Positions 17,598 through 26,471 of a stretch of 39,037 bases of DNA are shown here, in pieces; positions within the stretch are counted from its first letter, which is position 1; each line of letters opens with the position of its first letter. The notes below the pieces were generated by a model. It was not told the DNA's origin, did no database searches, and saw only the letters and a program-made list of their open reading frames with translations. The DNA is from Scleromatobacter humisilvae. Lineage in GTDB: Bacteria; Pseudomonadota; Gammaproteobacteria; Burkholderiales; Burkholderiaceae_C. The position numbers and the translations under genes were made by a program. The stretch spans positions 1 to 39,037 of the forward strand of contig NZ_JAJLJH010000019.1 of NCBI RefSeq assembly GCF_023231945.1. Direction: 5' to 3'.

Positions 17598-17815
17598 GCC
17601 GTCATCATAGGCAGGCGCCAAGTCCCTACTCGCCGTTTTCGGACACGTGTATTTCGCGTGGATTCCGGCCCGGAAACGCGCGCCACGTGCGACGCGGCGC
17701 GCAGGAGGCCGCGCAACACTCGGGTAACATTGCCGACGCCAATCGCCGCCGAGAAGGTCTTTCCGGCGGCTCCGGATGCCCGGTTGCCCGGGCGTCGTCG
17801 TCCACTTCGAGCCCA
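17598..17815. promoter_or_regulatory. Divergent control region between alkA operon and T6SS kinase
   Basis: A 218-bp gap between divergently transcribed genes, so promoters for both are expected here. On the - strand, TATGAT (+ strand ATCATA, 17603-17608) lies very close to the alkA ATG, but no -35 box fits it well. On the + strand, TAACAT (17725-17730) is a weak -10 candidate. No Ada box or sigma-54 element could be assigned with confidence. Confidence 0.35.
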
Positions 17816-20800
17816 TTGAGCGACGTACCCAAACAGCTGGGCAAGTACGAGATCCGCCGAGCGATCGGCAAGGGTGCGATGGGCATCGTCTATGAGGGAT
17901 ACGACCCGATCATCGACCGGATCGTCGCCATCAAGACGATCAAGAAGGACGAGCTCGACGCCGAGGAGGCCGAGGAGCACTCGCGGCGCTTCCTGATCGA
18001 GGCCAAGGCCGCCGGCCGCCTGAACCACCGCAACATCGTCGGCATCTACGACTATGGCGAGGAGAAGGGGCTGTCCTTCATCGTCATGGAGTTCGTGCAG
18101 GGCAAGGAGCTGAAGTCCTTCTTCGCGGCCCGCCATCCGTTCTCGATGTCGCAGATCGTGCGCCTGATGGGCGAGCTGCTCGACGCGCTCGGCTACTCGC
18201 ACGGCCGCGGCGTCATCCACCGCGACGTCAAGCCCGACAACATCTTCGTCACCGACGACGGCTCGGTGAAGCTGGGCGACTTCGGCATCGCGCGCATCGA
18301 CTCCACCGCGAAGACGCACGCCGGCACCGTGCTGGGCACGCCCAGCTACATGGCGCCCGAGCAGATCCGCGGCGAGACGGCCGACGCGCGGTCCGACCTC
18401 TATGCCGCGGGCGTCATCCTGTACCAGTTCCTGGTCGGCGAGCGGCCGTTCTCGGGCGGCATGGTCGCGGTGATGCAGAAGGTGCTGATGGAGGCGCCGA
18501 AGCCGCCGTCCAGCCACAACCCGTCCATTCCGGAGGCGATCGATGCCGTGGTGTTGCGGGCGCTGGCCAAGGTCGCGACCGACCGCTTCGCCAGCGCCGC
18601 CGAGTTCAGCCGCGCGCTGACGGCCGCCGTGGGCCTGGCCGACTCCGGCGACGAATCGGAGTCGACGATGATCATGTCGGCTGAGGCGTTGAAGCACCTG
18701 AACGACGGCGTCGCGCCGGCCGATCGCACGGGAACGGGCACCGGAACCGGAACCGGCACGGGCACCGGAGCGACCGGCGGCAGCCATTCCGGCAGCGGCG
18801 CGTCGACGGGCCGCGCCGCGGCGGTCGAGGAGGCCCGGCGGCGCGCCGACGAGGCCCGGCGCCGCTACGAGGAGGACATGAAGCGCGCCGAGCTCGAGCT
18901 GCAGCAGGCCGAGGCCGAACAGCGCGCGGCCGAGGCCGAGGCACAGGCGCAGTCCGCGCAGTGGCTCGAAAGCTCGCGGGCGCTGCTCGCCGAAGCCGGG
19001 GCGCAGCTCGAGGCGGGGCAGGCGCTGTTCGCGCAGAACACCTTGCTGATCGACGGCCCCGCCAACGCCGCGGCCGGGCGCGCCGTCGTTGCGAAGCTGC
19101 GCGAGAGCGCCACGGCGATTGGCGCGTTCGTTGCCGACTCGTACGCGCTCGCCCCCGACGCGCAGGCCGAGCTGGAATCGCGCCGCGGCGCGCTCGACGC
19201 GGCCGCGGCGGCGCAGGAGACGCTCTGCGAGCGCATCGAACGCGAGGGCCGCAGCGCGCTCGGGGGCTTCGAGCAGAAGCTCGACGTGCTGGAAAAGCGC
19301 CTGTCCGGCCAGGACGGCGCGTGGGGCAGCGAGTCGCGCGCGCTGGAGTCCGTCGATGCGGCGGCCGGCGAGGCGCCGATCGACGCCATCCAGGCGCGCC
19401 TGGACAAGCTGGCCGCCAGCGTCGAGCAGGTCGGCAAGGGCTTTGCGTCGATGCAGGCGCTGCCGTTGAAGCTGCCCGTGCCGCTGGCCGAGCGCGTCGC
19501 CGTCATCGAGGCCCAGCTGAAGGCGCAGACGGGCTACATCGCGCGCCTGCGCAGCGAGACCGAGGCGGCGCGCGAACGCGCGCGCGCCGAGGCGCAGGCC
19601 AGGCGCGTCGCCGAGGAGCAGGCGCGCCGCGCCGCCGAGGTCGCGCGCGAGCAGGCCGCGGCGGCCGCCCGATTGCAAGCCGAGGCCGAGGCGGCCGCGC
19701 AGCGCAAGCGCCTGGCCGATGAACTGGCCGAGCGCGAGGCTGTCGAGGCCGAGGCGAAGCGCCGGGCCGAGGACCAGGCCGCGCAGGACGCGGCCGCGGC
19801 CCTCCGACGCCAGGCCGACGAGCAAGCGCGCCTCCAGGCCGCCGCCGATGCGACGGCCAAGGCGGACGCCGATGCGCGCGCGAAGGCCGTGCTCGAGGCG
19901 AAGCGCCAGGCCGACGAGGAGGCTGCGCGGCGGGCGGATGTCGAGGCGAAGCGCGCGCGCGAGGCGCAAGCCGCCGCGATGCTGAAGCCGGCCGATCCGG
20001 AGGCGACCATGCTGGCCCGCGCCCCGGCGCCCGTCGCCGCCGACGACGACGCCGAGTTGACGATGGTGCGTCCGATCCGGGACAAGCCGCCCGCGCGCGC
20101 GCCCGCTCCCGCGCGTGCGCCGACACCGCCGCCCGCAGCGCCCGCGCCGGTCGCGGTGGCGCCCTCCGGCAGGAACCCTCTGCTGCTGCCGATCGCGGGT
20201 GCGGCGGTCGTCGCGCTCGCGGCGGGCGCCTGGTTCGTGCTCAAGCCGGCGCCGGCGCCGACGACGGTCGACAGCGCGCCGCCGCCGCCGGTCGCCGCCG
20301 TGCCCGTGCCGTCGCCGACCCCCGCGCCCGCGCCGGCAGCGTCGCTGGTCGTCGCATCGCCCGCACCGGCGCCTGTCGCGACCGGCGCCAGCGCCGTCGT
20401 CGCGCCGACGGTCGACGACACGGCCGCTGCGCAACGCAAGGCCGACGAGCTGGCCCGGCGCAAGGCCGAACTCGACGCGCAGGCCAAGGCCAGGGCGGAC
20501 GCCGACGCGAAGGCAAAGGCGGACCAGGAAGCTGCGCAGGCCAAGGCCGATTCGGACGCCAAGGCCAAGGCCGATGCGGAGGCCGCCGCGGCGTTGAGGC
20601 CTCCGCGGGTGGACGCCCATGCCGACGCCTCGGACCTGCTGCGCAAGGGCTACGAGGCCTATCTCGCCGGTCGCGTGCCCGAGGGCATCCGCCAGATGGA
20701 ACGCGCCGATGCGATGGGCGCGCCTGGCGCGCGTGCGCGGCTGTGCGCCATCTATCGCAAGCCGACGGCGGCCGAGGGCAAGGACTTCCTCAAGGAAGCC

Positions 20801-20824
20801 AACAAGTGCAAGGGCGTCGACTAG
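17816..20824 (+). CDS. ppkA: T6SS-associated membrane Ser/Thr protein kinase, PpkA-like
   Basis: A kinase of about 1002 residues that should start the threonine-phosphorylation switch of this T6SS. The N-terminal Hanks kinase domain (about 8-275) is complete: GKGAMG (18-23), VAIK (K40), HRDVKPDN (135-142), DFG (155-157), APE (180-182). A Thr-Gly repeat linker follows, then a long Ala/Glu/Arg-rich coiled coil (about 325-730), a Pro-rich stretch, one membrane helix (about 786-807), a second Ala/Lys coiled segment and a small C-terminal periplasmic domain (LLRKGYEAYLAGRVPEGIRQ) that resembles a Sel1/TPR-like helical unit. Three acidic-x-T-hydrophobic sites (T284, T731, T749) may be phosphorylated. 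TTG 17816 is the likely start; a GTG at 17687 adds 43 unconserved residues. P. aeruginosa PpkA has a different periplasmic domain. Confidence 0.9.
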   Translation: MSDVPKQLGKYEIRRAIGKGAMGIVYEGYDPIIDRIVAIKTIKKDELDAEEAEEHSRRFLIEAKAAGRLNHRNIVGIYDYGEEKGLSFIVMEFVQGKELKSFFAARHPFSMSQIVRLMGELLDALGYSHGRGVIHRDVKPDNIFVTDDGSVKLGDFGIARIDSTAKTHAGTVLGTPSYMAPEQIRGETADARSDLYAAGVILYQFLVGERPFSGGMVAVMQKVLMEAPKPPSSHNPSIPEAIDAVVLRALAKVATDRFASAAEFSRALTAAVGLADSGDESESTMIMSAEALKHLNDGVAPADRTGTGTGTGTGTGTGATGGSHSGSGASTGRAAAVEEARRRADEARRRYEEDMKRAELELQQAEAEQRAAEAEAQAQSAQWLESSRALLAEAGAQLEAGQALFAQNTLLIDGPANAAAGRAVVAKLRESATAIGAFVADSYALAPDAQAELESRRGALDAAAAAQETLCERIEREGRSALGGFEQKLDVLEKRLSGQDGAWGSESRALESVDAAAGEAPIDAIQARLDKLAASVEQVGKGFASMQALPLKLPVPLAERVAVIEAQLKAQTGYIARLRSETEAARERARAEAQARRVAEEQARRAAEVAREQAAAAARLQAEAEAAAQRKRLADELAEREAVEAEAKRRAEDQAAQDAAAALRRQADEQARLQAAADATAKADADARAKAVLEAKRQADEEAARRADVEAKRAREAQAAAMLKPADPEATMLARAPAPVAADDDAELTMVRPIRDKPPARAPAPARAPTPPPAAPAPVAVAPSGRNPLLLPIAGAAVVALAAGAWFVLKPAPAPTTVDSAPPPPVAAVPVPSPTPAPAPAASLVVASPAPAPVATGASAVVAPTVDDTAAAQRKADELARRKAELDAQAKARADADAKAKADQEAAQAKADSDAKAKADAEAAAALRPPRVDAHADASDLLRKGYEAYLAGRVPEGIRQMERADAMGAPGARARLCAIYRKPTAAEGKDFLKEANKCKGVD
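18728..18769 (+). repeat. Seven-unit ACSGGR repeat coding for (Thr-Gly)7
   Basis: Seven consecutive six-base units of the form AC(G/C)GG(A/C) encode alternating Thr-Gly in the linker after the kinase domain. The units differ at their third and sixth bases, so slippage is less likely than in a perfect repeat, but copy number could still vary. Confidence 0.75.
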
Positions 20825-20962
20825 CCGCGAATCTCCCGGGATAACCCTGGATCTGTCTCGCCGCCGCCGCGCAAGGATGTCCAGGAAGCCCCGATTTCGC
20901 CGGCACGGCGCGCGCGCCGGATCCAGCGCGCCATAATCGTTTCGACTCCTCATCGAACTGCC

Positions 20963-22648
20963 ATGGAACTCGTCGTCCGCGCATTGCGTTGCCCTCCGCC
21001 CGACCAGCCGCAAGCGATCAACGCGCGCTTCGGTGCCAATGGCGGACGCATCGGGCGCAGCAACACCTGTTCGCTGCCGCTGCCGAGCCCGGATCGCTAC
21101 ATCTCGCGCGAGCACCTGGAGATCCGCTGCCGCGACGGCCGCTATTCGCTGAAGGTGATCTCCAAGGTCAACGGCTGCAGCGTCAACGACAACGCGGTGC
21201 CGCCAGGCGCGGCGGTGGAGCTGTCCAACGGCGACCGCATCCAGCTGGGCGACTACCTGCTGGTGGCCGAACTCCAGGGTGCCTCCGCCGCGGCACCCGC
21301 TGCACCCGCCATCCGCGATCCGCTCGCCGCGTTCGGCCATTCCGCCGGCGCGCGTGCCGACAGTCTCGACATGATGGCGTCGCTCGCGCCGCCACCGGCA
21401 GCCGGTGTTGCGCGCGATTCGCAGTTCGGCACGTCGCCCAACTGGGCGAAGCCGCCGACGCCCGAGGCGCGGCGCGCGCCGCCAGTGGCGCCGCTGGCCC
21501 AGCCGCTCGAGGCCGATCCTGCGGCCGGCGACCTGAGCCGCATGCTCGACGCGCCGCCGTCGGCGTCCCCGCGCCCGCGCGCGGCGAGCGCGGATGCCGC
21601 GGCCCATCGCGTGTCGGTGCCGGCCGGCAACGACTACGGCGCCAGCGCGCTCGACGCGTTCCTGGGCACGGACAGGCCCGCCGCCGCGGTTCCGATGAGC
21701 GACCAGGCCCAGGGCCTGTTCCGCCAGCAGGACGTCAACCTCGCGATGCCCGCGCAAGGCAACAACACGCTGCCCGAGCCGTTCGACGACGACATCTTCG
21801 CGGCCCTCGACAAGGACTTCGGCCCGGCCCGCAGCGCGCCGGCTCCAGCGCCGGCGCCGGCGCCGCTCGCCCCCGTCCGCGCCGCCGCGCCGCCGGCCGA
21901 CATCGACCCGCTGGACATCGACCTGATGGCCGACGTCGCCGCACCCGCGCGCACGCACGTCATCGCGCCGCCGCGTGCCGCGCCCGAGCCCGCCGTCGCG
22001 CCGAAGGCCCCGCCGGTGGCCGCCGGCGGCGCGGGGGTCGACGGCACCGCGGCGCTGGCCGTGCTCGCGCAGGCACTCGAGCTCGAGCCGGGCGACCTCG
22101 ATGCATCCAACCCGATGGAGACGATCCGCATCGTCGGCGAGCTGCTGAACCTCACCGTCAACGGCCTGTACCAGATGCTGCAGATGCGCGCCGAGCTCAA
22201 GAACGAGCTGCGCATCGAGGATCGCACGATGATCGCGTCGCGCGAAAACAATCCGCTCAAGCACTCCGAGTCGGCGCGCGACGCGTTGCGCTATCTCGTG
22301 GACGTGCGCCAGCATGGCAACAAGCTGTTCCTGCCACCGGTCAAGGCCATCGGGGACGCCGTCAACGACGTCTGCGCGCACGAGATGGCCGTCATGGCCG
22401 GCACGCGCGCGGCGCTGCTGGCCGCGCTGAAGATGTTCGCGCCCGACACGGTGGAGAAGCGCATCAAGAAGTCGGGTGCGCTCGACAGCGTGGTGCCCGC
22501 GCTGCACCGGGCCAAGCTGTGGGAAAGCTTCCTGGCGATGTATGGCGAGCTCGAGAAGGAAGCCGAGGATCATTTCGATCGACTGCTCAATCAGGAGTTC
22601 GCGCGCGCCTACGCGGAGCAGGGCAAGAAGCTGCGACGCAAGAAGTGA
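20963..22648 (+). CDS. tagH: T6SS FHA-domain protein TagH (Fha)
   Basis: A 561-residue cytoplasmic protein. The N-terminal FHA domain (about 1-105) shows the phosphothreonine-binding elements GRIGRSNTCSLPL, YISREHLEI and KVNGCSVND. A long Pro/Ala-rich disordered middle follows, and then the C-terminal domain specific to T6SS FHA proteins (about 365-561, from ALAVLAQALELEPGDL through ENNPLKHSESARDALRYL to KKLRRKK). In the family, FHA proteins bind threonine-phosphorylated T6SS components after kinase action and promote assembly. The order kinase-FHA-phosphatase supports a complete phospho-switch. ATG 20963 gives the conserved beginning MELVVRALR. Confidence 0.95.
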   Translation: MELVVRALRCPPPDQPQAINARFGANGGRIGRSNTCSLPLPSPDRYISREHLEIRCRDGRYSLKVISKVNGCSVNDNAVPPGAAVELSNGDRIQLGDYLLVAELQGASAAAPAAPAIRDPLAAFGHSAGARADSLDMMASLAPPPAAGVARDSQFGTSPNWAKPPTPEARRAPPVAPLAQPLEADPAAGDLSRMLDAPPSASPRPRAASADAAAHRVSVPAGNDYGASALDAFLGTDRPAAAVPMSDQAQGLFRQQDVNLAMPAQGNNTLPEPFDDDIFAALDKDFGPARSAPAPAPAPAPLAPVRAAAPPADIDPLDIDLMADVAAPARTHVIAPPRAAPEPAVAPKAPPVAAGGAGVDGTAALAVLAQALELEPGDLDASNPMETIRIVGELLNLTVNGLYQMLQMRAELKNELRIEDRTMIASRENNPLKHSESARDALRYLVDVRQHGNKLFLPPVKAIGDAVNDVCAHEMAVMAGTRAALLAALKMFAPDTVEKRIKKSGALDSVVPALHRAKLWESFLAMYGELEKEAEDHFDRLLNQEFARAYAEQGKKLRRKK

Positions 22649-22798
22649 GCAGGGCGGCGACGCGACGGGCGTCGCAACCGGTCCGCCAGCCGTCTTTCCC
22701 GCGATCCCCGTCGTCGCGGATCCCGGACGCATCAGGATCATTCATGAAGCTCGGTTCCCGCTCCGCACGCAGGCCCTGCCCAGGCGGGCATCGCTGAG

Positions 22799-23626
22799 AT
22801 GGCCGCCCTCGGCACCACGGCCCCCCATTGCGAGATGGCCTCGCGCACCGATGCGGGACGCGTGCGCTCGGCCAACGAGGACGCGCTGCGCTTCGACGCG
22901 AACCTCGGCCTGGCGATCCTCGCCGACGGCATGGGCGGCTATGCCGCGGGCGAGGTGGCCAGCCGGATGGCGGTCGACGAGATCTTCGACGAGCTGGCGT
23001 CGGCGCTGCCGCACCTGCATGCGGCGCCGGTGTCGCCCGACCGCGCCGGCCTGCACGAGGACATGCGCTTCGCCGCGGCGCGCGCCAACGCCAGCATCAT
23101 CGCGGCCGCGCGCCGCGAGCCCGACTACGAGGGCATGGGCTCGACGCTGGTCATCGCGGTGCTGATGCACGACCGCATGACGGTCGCCCACCTCGGCGAC
23201 TCGCGCTGCTATCGCTGGCGCGCCGGCGTGCTCGAACAGGTCACGCGCGACCATTGCTGGGTCGACGAGCAGATCGCGATGGGCGCGCTGTCCGTCGATG
23301 CGCTGCTGGATCCGCGCTTTCGCAACATCGTCACGCGCGCGCTGGGCATCGAGGACGAGATCGATCTCGAGGTGCACGACCACGAGGCGCTGGTCGGCGA
23401 CGTCTTCCTGCTGTGCTCCGACGGCCTGACCGACATGCTGGACGACGGCGCGATCTCGGCCCACTTCGGGGCCGGCAAGCCGCTGGTCGAGACGGCGTCG
23501 CTGCTGGTGGACGCGGCCAACGAGGCCGGCGGCCGCGACAACATCTCCGCGCTGCTCGTGCAGGTCGGTACGCCCCAGTCGCCGGGCTGGGCCGCGCGCC
23601 TGGTGCGGCGGCTGCACGGCGGCTGA
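22799..23626 (+). CDS. pppA: PP2C-family Ser/Thr phosphatase, PppA-like
   Basis: A 275-residue soluble metal-dependent phosphatase. All PP2C signatures are present: GRVRSANEDAL, ILADGMGGYAAGEVAS (metal-binding Asp-Gly), GSTLVIAVL, VAHLGDSRCYRW, LLCSDGLTDML and GGRDNISALLV. It should remove phosphate from the targets of the neighbouring kinase and so switch the T6SS off. ATG 22799 was chosen; a second ATG twelve codons later (MASRTDAGRV) is also possible. No membrane helix is seen. It lies 150 bp after tagH. Confidence 0.94.
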   Translation: MAALGTTAPHCEMASRTDAGRVRSANEDALRFDANLGLAILADGMGGYAAGEVASRMAVDEIFDELASALPHLHAAPVSPDRAGLHEDMRFAAARANASIIAAARREPDYEGMGSTLVIAVLMHDRMTVAHLGDSRCYRWRAGVLEQVTRDHCWVDEQIAMGALSVDALLDPRFRNIVTRALGIEDEIDLEVHDHEALVGDVFLLCSDGLTDMLDDGAISAHFGAGKPLVETASLLVDAANEAGGRDNISALLVQVGTPQSPGWAARLVRRLHGG

Positions 23627-23973
23627 GCCACCGGGCGCCGCCCCTTGGCGCGGCGCGCGGCAAGCCCCGAAACCGGGGATCTTGCCGAGGTCGAGCGCGG
23701 CTGTAATGTGCTGAAATCGACTCGGCCTGGCCGCTGCTGCACCATGCGGGCAAGGCGCGAGAACGTCGCGGCGCAACACGAGGCCCCCCAAGTGGTGAAT
23801 CGCAAACCCGTTTGTTTGAGACGAGAATTCGGCAGCCCCTCGCATCGGGCTGAAAGGCTCGCGGCGCAGCATTTGTTCGTCATGGGCGGCGTCTCCCGCA
23901 TCGTCGACGAGGGCGGCAACCTCGTGGTCTCCGTCCGCCAGAGGCCGTGCCCCACGGAACAAAGGAAATCGCC
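23627..23973. other. Leader region upstream of vgrG
   Basis: 347 bases without a convincing gene. Visible elements are a small hairpin CCCCG-AAAC-CGGGG (23665-23678), an inverted AGCCC/GGGCT pair near 23835-23851, and the vgrG ribosome binding site AAAGGAAA near 23960. The middle (23790-23880) is less GC-rich than its surroundings, as expected for a promoter region, but no sigma-70 or sigma-54 promoter could be fixed. A 110-codon frame across it looks non-coding. Confidence 0.4.
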
Positions 23974-26040
23974 ATGAGCCGCCTGCTTGAGATCTCCACC
24001 GCCGCCGGCGCCGACGTCTTCGTCGTGCAGCGCTTCACCGGGCGCGAGGAACTGGGCCGGCCCTACGAATACCAGCTCGAGCTGCTGTCGGAGCGCTCGG
24101 ACATCGCGCCCGAGAAGATGCTGGGCACCAACGCCACGGTGCAGCTGGAGATGACCGACGGCTCGTCGCAGCGCTACTTCAACGGCTACGTCACGCGCTT
24201 CGTCATCCAGGGCGCGGTGCGCACGCCGGCGTTCAAGGGCAATACGGGGTACCTGTATCTCGTCACGCTGAACCCGGGGCTGTGGTTCCTCGGGCATTCG
24301 GCCAACAGCCGCATCTTCTCGCAGACCGCGATCGGCGACCTGGTGATGGCGCAGCTCAAGAACGACACGCTGATGGGGGTCGAGAGCAGCGTCGGCAGCA
24401 CGGAGACGCGCGACTACGTCGTGCAGTACCGCGAGTCCGACTTCGACTTCGTCAGCCGGCTGATGGAGCACGCGGGCATCTACTACTACTTCACGCACGA
24501 CAACGGCAAGCACACGATGAAGCTGCTGAACGCGCTCGGCGACCAGCAGGCCACGCCCAACCTGGCGCAGCTCGAGTTCGCCGGCCCCGGCTTCGCCGAC
24601 GCGACGCTCGGCAGCCTCGAGCTGGTCTCGAAGGTGCATGCCGGCTCGTTCGCCACCGGCGACTACAACTACGTCACGCCCAACACGCAGATCGCCTCGG
24701 TCAGCGCCAATCCGAAGTCGCACGACAACGCCGGCTTCGAGGTGTTCGACCACCCGATCGGCACGACCACCGGCGCGCAGGCGACCACCTACGCGACGAT
24801 CCGCGGCGAGGAACTCGCGAGCCGCTACTCGATCGCGCACGGCAAGGCGACGGAGCGCCGGCTGCAGGTCGGCTTCAAGGTCAAGGTCGTCGACCACGGG
24901 GTGGCGGCGCTGAACCGCGAGTACCTGGTGATCGGCCATTCCTTCGTCGCGGTCAACAACCTCGCGGCCAGCGGCGGCGGCGACGGCGGCTCGTTCACGT
25001 GCGAGTTCGAGGCCATCCCGTCGTCGGTGCAGTTCCGCACGCTGCGCACCACGCGCAAGCCGGTCATCACGGGCACGCAGACCGCGCTGGTCGTCGCCGA
25101 CTTCCGCAACGACAGCGACGCCAGCACCGGCGGCAACCTCGGCCGCATCAAGGTGCGCTTCTTCTGGGATCGCTACGGCAGCGACTCGTGCTGGGCCCGC
25201 GTGTCCACGCCGTGGGCCGGCAAGGGCTACGGCTTCCAGAACATGCCGCGCGTCGGCGAGGAGGTGCTGGTGCAGTTCCTCGAGGGCGACCCCGACCGGC
25301 CCGTCGTCATCGGCCGCGTGCACAACGCCGAGAACACGCCGCCGTTCAAGCTGCCGGCCGGCGCGTCCTACACGGGCCTGAAGTCGCTGAGCATCGATTC
25401 CAGCGGCAAGAGCGTGGCCGGCAAGTGGAACGAGCTGCGCTTCGACGACACCGACGGCGCCGAGCAGATCTACCTGCAGGCGCAGTACAACTTCGACACC
25501 CGCGTGCTCAACGACCACAAGCTGTGGATCGGCAACGAGTCGCACCACTACGTGAAGGCCGACGCGTTCGCCAAGTTCGACGGCGACCACCACGTGCAGA
25601 CCACCGGCGACCACAACGAGAAGATCGGCGGCAAGCTGTCGATGGACGTGGCGTCGGACGTCCACCTCAAGAGCGGCTCGGCCGTCCTCGTCGACGGCGG
25701 GCAGGAGATTCACCTGAAGGCCACGTCCAAGATCGTCCTGGAGTCGAGCACGATGGTCTCGCTCGTGTGCGGCGGCAACTTCGTGACGCTGAGCCCGGCC
25801 GGGGTCGACATCAAGGGCATCATGGTCAACGTGAACTCCGGCGGCAGCAAGGGCTCGGGCAGCGCGATCAGCCCGCAGGCGCCCAAGGCCGGCAAGGACG
25901 CGATGACCAGCGAAGGCGGCGCGGCCGTCGACAAGCCCGCCGCGCCGACGGCGCCGACGGCTTTCTCGCCCAAGGCCAGCAGCTTCCTGACGGCCGCGAA
26001 GACCGGCGCGCCGTTCGTGTCGTCGTCCTGCCCGGGCTGA
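23974..26040 (+). CDS. vgrG: T6SS spike protein VgrG (TssI)
   Basis: A 688-residue VgrG that forms the trimeric needle tip. The gp27-like base covers about residues 1-370 (start SRLLEISTAAGADVFVVQRF; YYYFTHDNGKHTMKLL). The gp5 OB-fold is at about 389-450 (LGRIKVRFFWDRYG, VGEEVLVQFLEGDPDRPVVI) and is followed by a beta-helix rich in His-Val and Lys-Ile repeats (about 500-620). The C-terminal extension of about 50 residues is Ala/Pro/Ser-rich with no enzymatic motif, so this is not an obvious evolved VgrG with a toxin domain. The start is ATG 23974, nine codons into the longer frame, because of AAAGGAAA just upstream. DUF4280 and DUF4123 genes follow directly. Confidence 0.96.
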   Translation: MSRLLEISTAAGADVFVVQRFTGREELGRPYEYQLELLSERSDIAPEKMLGTNATVQLEMTDGSSQRYFNGYVTRFVIQGAVRTPAFKGNTGYLYLVTLNPGLWFLGHSANSRIFSQTAIGDLVMAQLKNDTLMGVESSVGSTETRDYVVQYRESDFDFVSRLMEHAGIYYYFTHDNGKHTMKLLNALGDQQATPNLAQLEFAGPGFADATLGSLELVSKVHAGSFATGDYNYVTPNTQIASVSANPKSHDNAGFEVFDHPIGTTTGAQATTYATIRGEELASRYSIAHGKATERRLQVGFKVKVVDHGVAALNREYLVIGHSFVAVNNLAASGGGDGGSFTCEFEAIPSSVQFRTLRTTRKPVITGTQTALVVADFRNDSDASTGGNLGRIKVRFFWDRYGSDSCWARVSTPWAGKGYGFQNMPRVGEEVLVQFLEGDPDRPVVIGRVHNAENTPPFKLPAGASYTGLKSLSIDSSGKSVAGKWNELRFDDTDGAEQIYLQAQYNFDTRVLNDHKLWIGNESHHYVKADAFAKFDGDHHVQTTGDHNEKIGGKLSMDVASDVHLKSGSAVLVDGGQEIHLKATSKIVLESSTMVSLVCGGNFVTLSPAGVDIKGIMVNVNSGGSKGSGSAISPQAPKAGKDAMTSEGGAAVDKPAAPTAPTAFSPKASSFLTAAKTGAPFVSSSCPG

Positions 26041-26069
26041 CGCCTTTCCCTGCGAACCAGGAGAACACG

Positions 26070-26459
26070 ATGCCCAATCACGTTTGTCACGGTGCCTTGC
26101 TCCAATGCACCATGGGCATGGCGCCCAGCAGCCTGGCCGTGCTGCCCATCAAGATGGTCAACACGTCCAACGTCCCCGCGGCCAACATCATGGATCACGT
26201 GCCGATGGTCAACATCATGCCGTTCGGCATGTGCCAGTCGCCGGCCAATCCGATGGTGGCCGCCGCCACGGCCGCGGCGCTGGGCGTGCTGACGCCGATG
26301 CCCTGCATCCCGGTGACGCCGTCGCCATGGGTGCCCGGCTCGCCGACGGTCATGCTGGCCAACCAGCCCGCGCTGAACAAGAGCTCGATGCTGATGTGCA
26401 ACTGGGCTGGCCAGATCAGCATCCAGGTCGAAGGCCAGATGACGCACACGATTCCCTGA
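26070..26459 (+). CDS. DUF4280-family PAAR-like spike tip protein
   Basis: A 129-residue protein. MPNHVCHGALLQCTMGMAPS at the N-terminus, followed by MPFGMCQSPANPMVAAATAA, TPMPCIPVTPSPWVPGSP and MCNWAGQISI, matches the DUF4280/PAAR-like pattern, with conserved Cys residues that in PAAR-type tips can hold a metal. Such proteins are expected to sharpen the VgrG spike and to carry or recruit cargo. CAGGAG (26058-26063) precedes the ATG. It lies 29 bp after vgrG and 12 bp before the DUF4123 gene, so the three are probably one unit. No toxin domain is fused to it. Confidence 0.88.
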   Translation: MPNHVCHGALLQCTMGMAPSSLAVLPIKMVNTSNVPAANIMDHVPMVNIMPFGMCQSPANPMVAAATAAALGVLTPMPCIPVTPSPWVPGSPTVMLANQPALNKSSMLMCNWAGQISIQVEGQMTHTIP

Positions 26460-26471
26460 AGACTGGAACCC

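Noticed and set aside
17369-22741. Minus-strand 1790-codon ORF
   Set aside because: It lies antisense to the kinase and tagH genes, which have clear domains. Long antisense frames are common in DNA of this GC content, and the product is an Arg/Ala/Gly-rich composition with no domain.
23645-23977. 110-codon + strand frame upstream of vgrG
   Set aside because: It has no ribosome binding site, mixed codon use and no recognisable motif, and it runs into the vgrG start region. More likely untranslated leader.
25880-26040. Toxin domain at the VgrG C-terminus
   Set aside because: The extension is only about 50 residues, rich in Ala, Pro and Ser, with no catalytic motif.
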